A DNA stretch of 64,000 nucleotides from the IMG/VR virus record IMGVR_UViG_3300025853_009406, positions 52,741 to 116,740 of that record; one strand, written 5' to 3'. Shown here one piece after another: positions 1 through 7,984 of this stretch. The first letter of the stretch is position 1. Each line of letters starts with the position of its first letter. Position numbers and translations under genes: made by a program. Source of the stretch: a virus. Under the pieces are notes generated by a model. That model saw nothing but the letters and a program-made list of their open reading frames with translations. It ran no database searches and was not told the DNA's origin.

Positions 1-336
1 GCAATAATCTTTTATTTGATCATTTAAAGATCTAGATGATCCTCTCTTTGAATGAGAAACAATAGCATCATAATAATCTCTAATAATAAGAGTTACTTTT
101 GAATCTTTGATAAGTTCTTTTTCATTGAGTGTTGGATCTACCAAATGAAACTTCCTAAGAATCGGAGGATTCTTAGGTTTAACTTCTAGGTTTCCACCAA
201 CCAGATAGTCGATTGCACTATCTGGAATGTCTTCATTAAAATCAACAACAACCCTTTCGGTAATGTATTCAATCAAAAACCTCAATAAAGTATTACCACT
301 TCTAGGGTAAGATATTAAACAGTTTGGTTCACTCAT
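1..336 (-). CDS. Sulfotransferase family protein, 3' end outside window
   Basis: Partial gene: the start is at 336 and the C-terminus lies beyond position 1. The N-terminus reads SEPNCLISYPRSGNTLLRF. SYPRSGNT is the 5'-phosphosulfate-binding loop of PAPS-dependent sulfotransferases. Further on, RDYYDAIVSHSKR resembles the second PAPS-contacting segment (RNPxDxxxSxY/H). The ATG overlaps the stop of the upstream fucosyltransferase gene as ATGA, so it belongs to the glycan operon. It probably sulfates a sugar or surface glycan made by the neighbouring enzymes; the acceptor is not known. The missing C-terminus limits confidence. Confidence 0.7.
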   Translation of the reverse strand, partial: MSEPNCLISYPRSGNTLLRFLIEYITERVVVDFNEDIPDSAIDYLVGGNLEVKPKNPPILRKFHLVDPTLNEKELIKDSKVTLIIRDYYDAIVSHSKRGSSRSLNDQIKDYC

Positions 337-1121
337 AACACAATCCAATCACTACAATATATATCCTTAGTTTCAAGGTGTGCATTATTTGGACCAAACC
401 ATTCCTTAGGAGCAACAATAGTTTTTGCCTCCGATATATAAGCTCCCCACCAACTAAAAGTACTACTAGCAGTAATGATATATTGACACTTTGTCATCAG
501 ACATAGGTCAAGATATGCATCATCAGTTTCAGAAACTAAGAACCTATCAGAAGAAAAAATAGATTGCTTTTTGCACCATGCAGGATCATCAGAAAAGATT
601 AGAACCTCACAATCTCCAGGAATCTGATTCAAAGCTAGTTGAAAATAGTTTTCATTCTGAGAGTTATGACTCGGATTATTTACATAATCAGTTCTTCTAA
701 TGTGAATAGCGGCAACGTTTTCACTAAAAGAATCTCTTACTTCAGTTGCAACAGATTCATATTCCGATTTAAATTTAAAATCTTTTTTGATTTCATCTTT
801 AATATGATCAAACCATTTAGCACTTTGAAAGAAACCAAATAAGTTTACGTTTCCTTCTGGTAGATTTTCAAATAACTCTGGATCAAATCCAAACCCTTTC
901 TCCTGAACAGTAGGAAAATCAGAGATACCACGTTGGCAAACAATGTCAAAGCAATCGTCAATATTACTTCTAAGTTTTGTATAATAATGTTTACCAAATA
1001 CCTCAGTTGGAGGAATCATAAAATCCTTACCATGCTTTACAGCAATACCTTTAGTAGCTGCGTACTGGAACATTTGATTTCCCAAATGTCCATTATTACC
1101 AAGATGATTAAACGATATCAT
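333..1121 (-). CDS. Alpha-1,2-fucosyltransferase-like glycosyltransferase (GT11)
   Basis: 262 aa, close to the usual length for bacterial GT11 enzymes. The N-terminal GHLGNQMFQYA matches the GT11 signature GxLGNQMFQYA. AAIHIRRTDYVNNP, near residue 136, is the HxRRxDY donor-binding motif. ITASSTFSWWGAYIS near residue 215 matches the conserved SSFSWWGA block. It should transfer fucose from GDP-fucose in alpha-1,2 linkage. It sits a few genes downstream of gmd and fcl, which make that donor. Its start overlaps the end of the GT10-like gene by 14 bp, and its stop overlaps the sulfotransferase start. Confidence 0.87.
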   Translation of the reverse strand: MISFNHLGNNGHLGNQMFQYAATKGIAVKHGKDFMIPPTEVFGKHYYTKLRSNIDDCFDIVCQRGISDFPTVQEKGFGFDPELFENLPEGNVNLFGFFQSAKWFDHIKDEIKKDFKFKSEYESVATEVRDSFSENVAAIHIRRTDYVNNPSHNSQNENYFQLALNQIPGDCEVLIFSDDPAWCKKQSIFSSDRFLVSETDDAYLDLCLMTKCQYIITASSTFSWWGAYISEAKTIVAPKEWFGPNNAHLETKDIYCSDWIVL

Positions 1122-1917
1122 AGTTTTCTAAAATAAAATCTTCTAGCACTCCAATCTTTTTAACACGCTCTAGATTATCTTCTATAGCATCCATTTTATC
1201 ATAATAGATTTCTTCAGAAACTTCAAACTCCTCAGTGAGTTCAATAATACCTTCTGCATTAAAATACTCACTGATAGAAGGAGATCCCATATAGACTGGA
1301 ATAGTTCCAGTTGCAAAACAATCTAAAATCTTTTCAGTATGATAGGAATCGTAGAATCCATTCTCAATCGCCACTGAAAACATATAATCACAAAGTCCTT
1401 CTTCTTTCAAAGGGATTTCATTAAATCCTCTACCAAAAAGATCCACTTGATCACCAATCATATCAACCCATTTTAGTCTGAGTTTATGTCCTGGTGTACT
1501 ATTTTTATTTGATGTAATAAAAGATAGCATCTTTGTTTTTGGATATACTTGTGGATCTTTAATCCAAGTTCCATTTGGAGGACACCATTTAAATCTCTCA
1601 TCAAGATCCAATAGTTCTTTATTGTGAGTGAAAATATATCTAAAAACTTCTAGATATTCTTTATAATCTCTTTTTACATCATTAACAATATCTGGAGTAA
1701 CATACTTTGACTCTAGCAACCACCCATATTTAATACCTTTTACATTATCAGAGAATGCTTGTGTCATGCTCCGATCAACATAAAATGAAATCCCATTGCT
1801 ATCATCAAAAACCCACTCTACAGTTTTTGCTTCTTTCCCATGAACAGAGTATCCTTTATTTCCATGAGTGAGATGGGTAAAAGAATCTCCAACCAAATTT
1901 AACTTAGTTTTACTCAT
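1108..1917 (-). CDS. GT10-type (alpha-1,3) fucosyltransferase-like protein
   Basis: 269 aa from the start chosen at 1917 (MSKTKLNL), which overlaps the preceding stop by 8 bp; a longer reading from 1986 would run deep into that gene. The C-terminal half has YHTEKILDCFATGTIPVYMG, the GT10 motif that binds the GDP-fucose donor (usual form Y.TEK....AGTVPV..G). The N-terminal half is poorly conserved, as is normal for acceptor domains. It probably adds fucose or a related GDP-deoxysugar to a glycan. The sequence FVTDG-type features of GT4 are absent, so GT10 is preferred. Confidence 0.8.
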   Translation of the reverse strand: MSKTKLNLVGDSFTHLTHGNKGYSVHGKEAKTVEWVFDDSNGISFYVDRSMTQAFSDNVKGIKYGWLLESKYVTPDIVNDVKRDYKEYLEVFRYIFTHNKELLDLDERFKWCPPNGTWIKDPQVYPKTKMLSFITSNKNSTPGHKLRLKWVDMIGDQVDLFGRGFNEIPLKEEGLCDYMFSVAIENGFYDSYHTEKILDCFATGTIPVYMGSPSISEYFNAEGIIELTEEFEVSEEIYYDKMDAIEDNLERVKKIGVLEDFILENYDIV

Positions 1918-2263
1918 CAAATACACCCTTGTAAAGTTTAACACTATCTTCCCTGATAGGAGTTCCATTAACAATGGAATCTTCAACTAGAAGATTAATA
2001 GCTTGGACCAGTTTAGGTCTTTTTACTTTGAAGCAGATATCGATCTTTTTCTTTAGTTGAGCAATCTCTTCATCAGTTGTTGCTTCCTGAATGGCATCTT
2101 CTAACATCCAAGTTCTAATATGAAGAATAGCAAGTTTCTCCACAACTTCCCCAAGATTATCTGTTGCAATATACTCAACATCAGGGATCTCTCTCTTGGA
2201 AAGAAATGTTTTAATAGTTTCTTGAAGACAATCTTCTAAAAGTGTTCCGAATGTAGTAATCAT
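1910..2263 (-). CDS. Small protein of unknown function in sugar cassette
   Basis: 117 aa starting MITTFGTLLED at 2263, one base after the previous stop; a longer reading from 2299 would overlap the upstream gene. Predicted helical and charged. The segment LAILHIRTWMLEDAIQ...IDICFKVKRPKLVQAINLL faintly recalls DUF4254 proteins, which occur in sugar-biosynthesis loci (pattern WHxED...ID..NxxRxxxIxxID). That similarity is weak and is only a pointer. It lies between two glycosyltransferase-type genes and is probably co-translated with them. Confidence 0.55.
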   Translation of the reverse strand: MITTFGTLLEDCLQETIKTFLSKREIPDVEYIATDNLGEVVEKLAILHIRTWMLEDAIQEATTDEEIAQLKKKIDICFKVKRPKLVQAINLLVEDSIVNGTPIREDSVKLYKGVFDE

Positions 2264-2264
2264 T

Positions 2265-3131
2265 TTAGTACATAATAGGTTTTTTGATTTCAGTTTCAAT
2301 CAAATCATATACAACATTTAAGTTGTGTTGATCTGTATTAACTTGCTTTGCTACTGAGTTGTCATACCAAATGCCTTCACTAGGATACTTAGAAAAACTA
2401 ATATAAGTTTTTGTCTTATCCAAAAGATTTTTTTTAGTATGTGTGTAGCAATATGGACCAGATGCCCTTCCAATTATTATATCACATGATATTGAAATAT
2501 ATGATATTAGGAGAAGGTCGCAATCGATATTACCAGTTATCTGAGGAACTCTGATAATGCTTTCATGATTTATCTTTGTTTTATTAGTCATCAAGAAAGC
2601 AACCTTAGGATATTCTTTAGCAAGGCGCTCTATAACTGGATCAAAATCAAAGTTTTTAATCTGACCAGACATGCAATCATTATTACATACCAAAACTATT
2701 TTGTCATAACAGGCTCTTATTGTACACAAATCATTGATTACATTATCTGGAACATATGGATCCATATCAAAGAACTTTACTGTAGGCAAAAGATCTTCTT
2801 CATGATCATATTTAATGCCATAGTATTGAAAGATTTCATCTGCTAGAGGAACATATCCCCTAAAAGAACATGCATCTTTTTTAACAAACTTTGCTTTTTC
2901 TTTCCCAATCCAAGTGTTGATAAGATTTTCCTTATAGTTGTTTGCACCTCTTGGGATATGAATATTTGGGTTTGTGGGACCAGCATACAATCCTGGATAA
3001 TCATTTAGAATTTTAGGATTCATTCTATGATAATACTTTACATCAAAATCATTTTTTAAAAACTGATCGATGATTATCCTAGAATAAAAAACATCACCAT
3101 TATGAAAATCATTATAAAGTTTAATAGTCAT
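2265..3131 (-). CDS. Possible glycosyltransferase, function uncertain
   Basis: 288 aa. The N-terminus MTIKLYNDFHNGDVFYSR has the look of GT-B heptosyl/ADP-sugar transferase-like proteins, where a GD dipeptide follows the first strand. The second half has alternating strands (KIVLVCNN, KVAFLMTNK) and CDIIIGRASGPYCY, which resembles the nucleotide-sugar-binding part of GT9-like folds (serine/glycine loop). No catalytic residue can be named. The position between the ColD-like gene (overlap ATGA at 3128) and two fucosyltransferases supports a role in glycan synthesis. It could instead be a surface-sugar modifying enzyme. Confidence 0.5.
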   Translation of the reverse strand: MTIKLYNDFHNGDVFYSRIIIDQFLKNDFDVKYYHRMNPKILNDYPGLYAGPTNPNIHIPRGANNYKENLINTWIGKEKAKFVKKDACSFRGYVPLADEIFQYYGIKYDHEEDLLPTVKFFDMDPYVPDNVINDLCTIRACYDKIVLVCNNDCMSGQIKNFDFDPVIERLAKEYPKVAFLMTNKTKINHESIIRVPQITGNIDCDLLLISYISISCDIIIGRASGPYCYTHTKKNLLDKTKTYISFSKYPSEGIWYDNSVAKQVNTDQHNLNVVYDLIETEIKKPIMY

Positions 3132-4288
3132 AATACTTCTAAAATATCAGATAAAAGTTGTAGATGATCTGGACCAACAAACTGACTGTTACCAATATAA
3201 ATCCCATTTTCATGAATAAGATCTACATTTAAAGTACCTTCTTTGTTACTGCAGATTTCATAGTTTAAGTATGGTTGTCGTAACAAGTTTCCACCAACAA
3301 CTGGTCGATATTCAACTCCACGGTCAATAAGAAGATCAATAAGACGCTTCTTAACTTCAACCGTTTTACAGATTAATGGAAAGCAAAAAGAACTATTTCC
3401 AAGGTTATGTGCAATGGGGTAAAGTTTAGAGCAGTTGTTTACAATATCAACATACTCATCATAGTTTTCTCTCCTAATATCAATAATTGTATCAAGACGT
3501 TTTAGTTGAGAAGATCCAAGCACGGCACCTAACTCAGTATTCCTAAAGTTATACCCATCAGTTACAAACAAAAAAGACTTTTCAATCTCTGGGTTTTGTT
3601 TAGAATAATAGTCAAAATGATCAGATGCTCTAGCAAGACCATGCGTTCTTTTCATCTTCATCAGATCATATAGCTCACTATTGTTAGTAGAAATCATTCC
3701 ACCTTCAATGGTTGACATATGGTGTCCAAAGTAAAAACTGAACGTAGATCCTAGACTATTAGAACCAACTTTTTCTCCAAGTAGTTCACATCCATGAGAT
3801 TCGCATACATCATCTAAAAAGATGGCGTCTGGAAAATAGGACTTATATACAGGAACATTGGCAGGAATACCAAGCAAGTGTGTTACAAAAACTAACTTAA
3901 TATCTGGATGTTGTTCTTTAACATACTGCAAGGATTCTAAATCAAATCCATAATCTTCCAAACTAACGTCACAAAAAATAGGAGTAAGTCCAAGTTGAAA
4001 GATGGGATTAATATTTGTCACCCATGTACATGCTGGTAGCAAAACTTTATCTCCTCTCTTGAGTCCATAAAGTTCCATAACTGCAGCAATAAGAAGAAAG
4101 TTTGCCGTACTGCCAGAGGTTACATAAAGAGAATGTTTACAACCTAACCAGTTAGACCACTCATCCTCAAACTTTTTTACTCTTTCTCCTTGAGTAAATC
4201 TATCTGACGTAAGAATAAACTTTGCTAATTTTAATCTGTCCATAAAAGACAGAGTATTTTTCATCAATGGCCAGTTATACCCTTTCAT
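3128..4288 (-). CDS. ColD-like PLP sugar 3-dehydratase (DegT/DnrJ/EryC1 family)
   Basis: 386 aa, full length for the family. It has the DegT fold landmarks: SGSTAN at residues 58-63, the CTW block near 87-89, DDVCESHG near 159-166, and a C-terminal R-PVVGGN motif. The position of the PLP-binding lysine in aminotransferases is occupied by histidine (SFYFGHHMST, His189/190). This replacement marks the dehydratase branch typified by ColD, which removes the 3-hydroxyl of GDP-4-keto-6-deoxymannose using PLP and glutamate. The cysteines of the iron-sulfur E1 branch (RfbH) are not evident. It overlaps fcl by 14 bp and is two genes from gmd, whose product would be its substrate. An ordinary aminotransferase role is unlikely without the lysine. 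Confidence 0.8.
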   Translation of the reverse strand: MKGYNWPLMKNTLSFMDRLKLAKFILTSDRFTQGERVKKFEDEWSNWLGCKHSLYVTSGSTANFLLIAAVMELYGLKRGDKVLLPACTWVTNINPIFQLGLTPIFCDVSLEDYGFDLESLQYVKEQHPDIKLVFVTHLLGIPANVPVYKSYFPDAIFLDDVCESHGCELLGEKVGSNSLGSTFSFYFGHHMSTIEGGMISTNNSELYDLMKMKRTHGLARASDHFDYYSKQNPEIEKSFLFVTDGYNFRNTELGAVLGSSQLKRLDTIIDIRRENYDEYVDIVNNCSKLYPIAHNLGNSSFCFPLICKTVEVKKRLIDLLIDRGVEYRPVVGGNLLRQPYLNYEICSNKEGTLNVDLIHENGIYIGNSQFVGPDHLQLLSDILEVL

Positions 4289-5219
4289 ATGTGCTCCTAT
4301 TCTTCAAGAACCAATCAATAGTAATCTTAAGACCATCTTCTAAATTTGTTTTAGCAGACCAGTTTAATGATTTCATTTTAGAAGTATCCAACGCTCTCCT
4401 CGGAGTTCCGTTGGGTTTTGACGTATCCCATGAGATAAGTCCTTCATAACCAACATACTTTGCAACGATTTCTGATAACTCCCTGATACTAACTTCCCGA
4501 TCTGGTCCAATATTTATAATCTCTGGATCATCATAGTTATTCATCAAAAAGATAAGACCATCTGCTAAATCATCAGAGAATAAAAACTCTCTAGTAGGAC
4601 TACCATCACCAAAACAAGTTACAATAAGACTATTATTATCTTTTGCAGTGATAAACTTATTAATAAAACTTGGAATAACATGACACTTTTCGATATTGAA
4701 GTTGTCATTGATTCCATATAGATTGTTTGGCATTACAGAAATAGTATCAAAACCATATTGCTCTGAATACTTTTTACACATAATGTAACCAGAGATTTTT
4801 GCCAGTGAATATGCAATGTTAGTCTCCTCTAAAGGAGAAGTCATTAAATATTCTTCTTTGATTGGTACTGGAGCATGTTTAGGATAGATACATGCTGATC
4901 CAAGAAATGCAAGTTTTTTAGCTGCGTTTTGATATGCTGCATCTATAACATTTGTTTGGATCTGTAGATTATCTCTAATAAAATCGGCAGGGATTGCTTT
5001 GTTATAACTAATACCACCTACTCTTGCAGCAGAAAGAAACACATACTCAGGTTTATGATATTCAAAAAAGTCTTCTACATCAACTTGACGAGTAAGATCT
5101 ACTTTTGATTTATCTGCTGTAATAATATTGGAATATCCTTGGTTTGTAAGTTGCCTGATTAGAGCAGATCCTACTAGACCTTTATGTCCTGCAACATAAA
5201 TTTTCGAATCATGATTCAT
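4275..5219 (-). CDS. fcl: GDP-L-fucose synthase (or ColC-like epimerase/reductase)
   Basis: 314 aa extended short-chain dehydrogenase. The NADP-binding loop is GHKGLVGSA at residues 12-20. GSACIYP carries the catalytic Ser and the Cys used for epimerisation; the Tyr/Lys pair is in YSLAK; the second epimerase residue, His, is in KCHVIPSF. The C-terminal [12 protein letters not shown] matches the E. coli enzyme region SKPDGTPRKLLD. It converts GDP-4-keto-6-deoxy-D-mannose to GDP-L-fucose. The related ColC acts on the ColD product, and because a ColD-like gene overlaps this one, use on both substrates is possible. It overlaps gmd by 11 bp. Confidence 0.88.
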   Translation of the reverse strand: MNHDSKIYVAGHKGLVGSALIRQLTNQGYSNIITADKSKVDLTRQVDVEDFFEYHKPEYVFLSAARVGGISYNKAIPADFIRDNLQIQTNVIDAAYQNAAKKLAFLGSACIYPKHAPVPIKEEYLMTSPLEETNIAYSLAKISGYIMCKKYSEQYGFDTISVMPNNLYGINDNFNIEKCHVIPSFINKFITAKDNNSLIVTCFGDGSPTREFLFSDDLADGLIFLMNNYDDPEIINIGPDREVSIRELSEIVAKYVGYEGLISWDTSKPNGTPRRALDTSKMKSLNWSAKTNLEDGLKITIDWFLKNRSTYERV

Positions 5220-6210
5220 TTTGACACATCTCCATAACTAGATCACAAAAAGATACAGTTGGTTCCCAACCAAGTTGTTCTTTTGCTTTTGTTGGATCTC
5301 CCAAAAGAGTTTTTACTTCTGCTGGTCGATAATATTTTGGATTAACTGTAACAATGGTTTTTTTAGTCTTTTGATCCATACCAATCTCATCTTCACCACT
5401 ACCATGCCACTCAATATCCATTCCAAAATAAGGAGCTGCTTTTTCTACAAACTCTCGAACAGAATGCTGAACACCAGTAGCAATGACATAATCTTCAGGA
5501 GTTTCTTGCTGGAGCATCATCCACATTGCTTTACAATAGTCTCTGGCATGTCCCCAATCCCTCTTTGCATCTAGATTTCCAAGTTGCAGAAGAGTTTGCT
5601 TCCCTTCAGAGATTGCTTTTAGTCCTCGTACAATTTTACGAGTTACAAATGTCTCACCGCGTCGTGGAGATTCGTGATTAAAAAGAATACCACTACAGGC
5701 ATACATTCCATATGACTCACGATAGTTCTTTACAATCCAATATCCATACAGTTTTGCAACACCATATGGAGAACGTGGATAAAAAGGTGTCGTTTCTGTT
5801 TGAGGAATCTCTTGCACCTTTCCATAGAGTTCGCTAGTAGATGCTTGGTAAATACGAATCTTATCTTCCATACCCAGAAGACGAACTGCCTCAAGGACTC
5901 TAAGAGTGCCCAGTCCATCAGTCTGTCCTGTGTACTCAGGCATCTCAAACGATACCTTGACGTGACTCTGAGCGCCAAGATTATAGATTTCGTCTGGTTG
6001 AACTTGCTGAATAACCCCTACTAGGTTAGTAGAATCAGTCAAATCTCCATAATGAAGATTAAGTTTATCGTAAATATGATCAATACGATGTGTGTTGATC
6101 AAAGAAGCACGACGAACAATACCATGAACTTCATAACCTTTTTCAAGGAGAAGTTCTGCGAGGTATGAACCGTCTTGTCCCGTAATACCAGTGATTAAAG
6201 CTTTTTTCAT
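5209..6210 (-). CDS. gmd: GDP-mannose 4,6-dehydratase
   Basis: 333 aa, usual length about 345. The N-terminus has the [23 protein letters not shown] signature ([10 protein letters not shown] at residues 7-16) and GIVRR for NADP binding. STSELYG holds the catalytic Thr/Ser-Glu, and [10 protein letters not shown] carries the YxxxK pair. [13 protein letters not shown] is the family's substrate and tetramer loop. It makes GDP-4-keto-6-deoxymannose, the branch point for both the Fcl and ColD-like enzymes just downstream. The gene starts three bases after the cupin isomerase stop. Confidence 0.93.
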   Translation of the reverse strand: MKKALITGITGQDGSYLAELLLEKGYEVHGIVRRASLINTHRIDHIYDKLNLHYGDLTDSTNLVGVIQQVQPDEIYNLGAQSHVKVSFEMPEYTGQTDGLGTLRVLEAVRLLGMEDKIRIYQASTSELYGKVQEIPQTETTPFYPRSPYGVAKLYGYWIVKNYRESYGMYACSGILFNHESPRRGETFVTRKIVRGLKAISEGKQTLLQLGNLDAKRDWGHARDYCKAMWMMLQQETPEDYVIATGVQHSVREFVEKAAPYFGMDIEWHGSGEDEIGMDQKTKKTIVTVNPKYYRPAEVKTLLGDPTKAKEQLGWEPTVSFCDLVMEMCQNES

Positions 6211-6213
6211 AAA

Positions 6214-6555
6214 TCAAACTCTTCCAAAATCATCTTCAAGTCTAACAATGTCATCCTCATCGCAAGGATCACCAATCTGAACTTCAATAAGGGTTATTCC
6301 TGTTTCGCCTCCCGTAACTCTATGCACAGTAGTTCTTGGTACAAAAATAAAGTCTCCAACTTTTACATCTCTTTCAGACTCACCCACAATAACTTTAGCA
6401 TCTCCTTGAACAACTGTCCAGTATTCGTTTCTTAAGTTATGATACTGGAGAGAAAAACTTTTTCCAGGATCGACATAAAGTCTTTTACATTTATAGTTGG
6501 AGGTTTCGGAAAAAACTTCCTCATACCACCCCCAAGGTTTTTCAACTCTTTCCAT
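6214..6555 (-). CDS. Mannose-6-phosphate isomerase type II cupin domain (ManC C-terminal-like)
   Basis: 113 aa from the start chosen at 6555 (MERVEKPWGWYE), because the family begins at the RPWGxYE block. A longer open frame back to 6642 would run through a terminator hairpin. Motifs are QYHNLRNEYWTVVQG (metal-binding His/Glu of the cupin) and VPRTTVHRV (second His). The stand-alone domain corresponds to the isomerase half of bifunctional ManC, so it should convert fructose-6-phosphate to mannose-6-phosphate; no GDP-mannose pyrophosphorylase is seen here. It is the first gene of the sugar operon. Confidence 0.82.
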   Translation of the reverse strand: MERVEKPWGWYEEVFSETSNYKCKRLYVDPGKSFSLQYHNLRNEYWTVVQGDAKVIVGESERDVKVGDFIFVPRTTVHRVTGGETGITLIEVQIGDPCDEDDIVRLEDDFGRV

Positions 6556-6590
6556 GTACATAAACATAGTGACTATGATATGTATACAAG

Positions 6591-6619
6591 AAAAAAGGAG
6601 GGTTATTACACCCCCCTTT
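6591..6619 (-). terminator. Rho-independent terminator ahead of the sugar operon
   Basis: On the minus strand a 9-bp GC-rich stem with one mismatch and an 8-nt loop is followed by six T. It separates the sugar operon from the tRNA and small-gene region upstream. Confidence 0.7.
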
Positions 6620-6652
6620 GTAGGTCTTTTCATGCACGCCACTTGCTCTTTA

Positions 6653-6734
6653 GAGAAGCAAGAAACTCATATTAGGGTCATATGACTCCACCACACATTT
6701 TTGAGAGAAATGAGAAACTCCAGGGGTCAATGAC
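6653..6734. repeat. Pair of imperfect ~32-bp direct repeats
   Basis: Copies at 6653-6685 and 6705-6734 share GAGAA-n4-GAAACTC followed by an AGGGTCA/GGGGTCA-type segment and a palindromic end (GTCATATGAC in one copy, GTCATTGAC in the other, minus strand). They lie in a non-coding gap just upstream (in transcription terms) of the terminator before the sugar operon. Function unknown; they could be protein-binding sites. Confidence 0.5.
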
Positions 6735-6769
6735 CATCCCGACCAGGATTTTTATAGACTCTCCATGTC

Positions 6770-6985
6770 TTAGGCAACTTCAACAGTTTCAAGATCATTA
6801 TAAAGATATTCCATTAAAATCTCATAATCATCAAGAGGATCTCCAGAGAAAACTACTCCACTATTTCCATAAAAGCGTCGAACTTTTTTATAAAGTTTTG
6901 GATTTTTAACATCCAAAAAGATTTCTCCATTTGCAGCAGACCTAAGTGTATTGATGTCTTTTTTGAACTTTTCTGTAAGTGCCAT
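6770..6985 (-). CDS. Small conserved-type phage protein, unknown function
   Basis: 71 aa starting MALTEKFKKDIN at 6985. An in-frame ATG at 7003 would lie within a base or two of the transcription start predicted from the consensus promoter at 7008-7036, so the later ATG is preferred. The protein is charged, with an acidic C-terminal half (DPLDDYEILMEYLYND). No known domain is recognised. It is the only gene directly after a perfect sigma-70-type promoter and is probably expressed early. Confidence 0.6.
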   Translation of the reverse strand: MALTEKFKKDINTLRSAANGEIFLDVKNPKLYKKVRRFYGNSGVVFSGDPLDDYEILMEYLYNDLETVEVA

Positions 6986-7007
6986 TTTTTTGAGTGTTGA
7001 CATTTAT

Positions 7008-7036
7008 ATTATAATGGTTTGACAGTTTACTGTCAA
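7008..7036 (-). promoter_or_regulatory. Perfect consensus sigma-70 promoter
   Basis: Minus strand TTGACA (7031-7036), a spacer of exactly 17 bp, and TATAAT (7008-7013). It reads into the 71-aa gene ending at 6770. It is probably an early promoter used by the host RNA polymerase. Confidence 0.85.
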
Positions 7037-7060
7037 TAGGACATAAGTGGTTATGTCCAA

Positions 7061-7134
7061 TGCAGGTTAAGGGAATTGAACCCTTCTTAGCCGCTTTATG
7101 AGAACGGAGCATTCAACCAGATTGCTAAACCTGC
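7061..7134 (-). tRNA. tRNA with CAU anticodon (elongator Met or Ile2)
   Basis: A complete cloverleaf of 74 nt. The acceptor GCAGGTT pairs with AACCTGC, the D-stem is GCA/TGC, and the anticodon stem CCGTT/AGCGG (one G-T pair) encloses loop CTCATAA (anticodon CAU). The T-arm contains GGTTCAATTCC and the discriminator is A. The G1-C72 pair argues against an initiator tRNA. CCA is not encoded. It could read AUG, or AUA if the wobble C is modified to lysidine. Confidence 0.9.
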
Positions 7135-7157
7135 TCGTCTAGAAACTCTGCTAGAAG

Positions 7158-7349
7158 TCAAGATCCTTCTTGGTGATCTGTGTACAAGCGTATGAGTTCA
7201 TCATCTGCTGGAACCATAACTGCAGTTTGCTCATTTTCTTCGTTTTTGATTCCTATATGCTCCCCATTCTCAACTCTTTCAATCAAAGTTTCCCAGTTAT
7301 TTTGCCAATATTCCACTGTGTAAATTTCAATAGTTGTTGTATTTATCAT
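7158..7349 (-). CDS. Phd/YefM-type antitoxin-like protein
   Basis: 63 aa from ATG 7349 (MINTTTIEIYT). The pattern is typical of Phd/YefM antitoxins, with an N-terminal strand, a helix with WQNNWETLIERVENGE (usual form xxxxNFxxLLxxVxxGE), then HIGIKNEENEQTAVMVPADD (usual I...G.p.avl.p..). This part folds into the DNA-binding dimer of such antitoxins. It overlaps the preceding gene by 23 bp. No toxin of RelE or Doc type is seen next to it. It could regulate transcription or neutralise a host toxin. Confidence 0.72.
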   Translation of the reverse strand: MINTTTIEIYTVEYWQNNWETLIERVENGEHIGIKNEENEQTAVMVPADDELIRLYTDHQEGS

Positions 7350-7917
7350 ATGATTCAAAGAATATTTTTTTGTAATCAGAAATAAAATTATAGAATGCTT
7401 TTGAAGGTCTTTGAGATTTTAGATTAAATGTCAATGAAGTTGATATATGTTCTTTAGGAATAACATTTTCCAACTCGTAAACTTTTAGATAATCTATAAT
7501 AAACAAAGAACAGATTTCTGGATCTAAACTTTGCATGAATAATCTCTCAAGTCTTTCCGTAGATTCTTGACAGTTTTGAGGTATTTTATAATAGTTATCA
7601 GAAAAGTCTTTGGTTTCTATTCTATTGTTTTCTATGTGGTCTTCAATCGGGGATGTATTTTTTTCCAAATAATATCTGCAGAATCTTGTAAAGATATTTT
7701 CCATATAAACTGCATTATATTCTGCAACCTCATTGACATCTAGTTTAAAGTTCCAAGGCATTCCACTGAAGCAACATACGATATGTGCAATATCATGTGT
7801 TGGAGTTGTTGGAGGAACCTCATCACTATGTAAAGTTAAAACTTGATTGTCAGAATAAAAAACTTTAAAGAGTGTATTTCCTTTATCCCAAGACCAAAAA
7901 ATTTCTTTTACTTCCAT
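7327..7917 (-). CDS. Unknown protein, 196 aa
   Basis: Begins MEVKEIFWSWDKG. The segment THDIAHIVCCFSGMPWNFKLD (His, Asp, His, Cys, Cys) could bind a metal, but no family is recognised. The rest is helical, rich in Phe/Tyr and acidic residues. The antitoxin-like gene overlaps its end. Codon use resembles that of its neighbours. Confidence 0.6.
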   Translation of the reverse strand: MEVKEIFWSWDKGNTLFKVFYSDNQVLTLHSDEVPPTTPTHDIAHIVCCFSGMPWNFKLDVNEVAEYNAVYMENIFTRFCRYYLEKNTSPIEDHIENNRIETKDFSDNYYKIPQNCQESTERLERLFMQSLDPEICSLFIIDYLKVYELENVIPKEHISTSLTFNLKSQRPSKAFYNFISDYKKIFFESYDKYNNY

Positions 7918-7984
7918 CAGAATAATAAAGGGTAATCGGAATGACAGGATTGGAACGTCTCAAGTTCCTGATGTAGTAATCATA

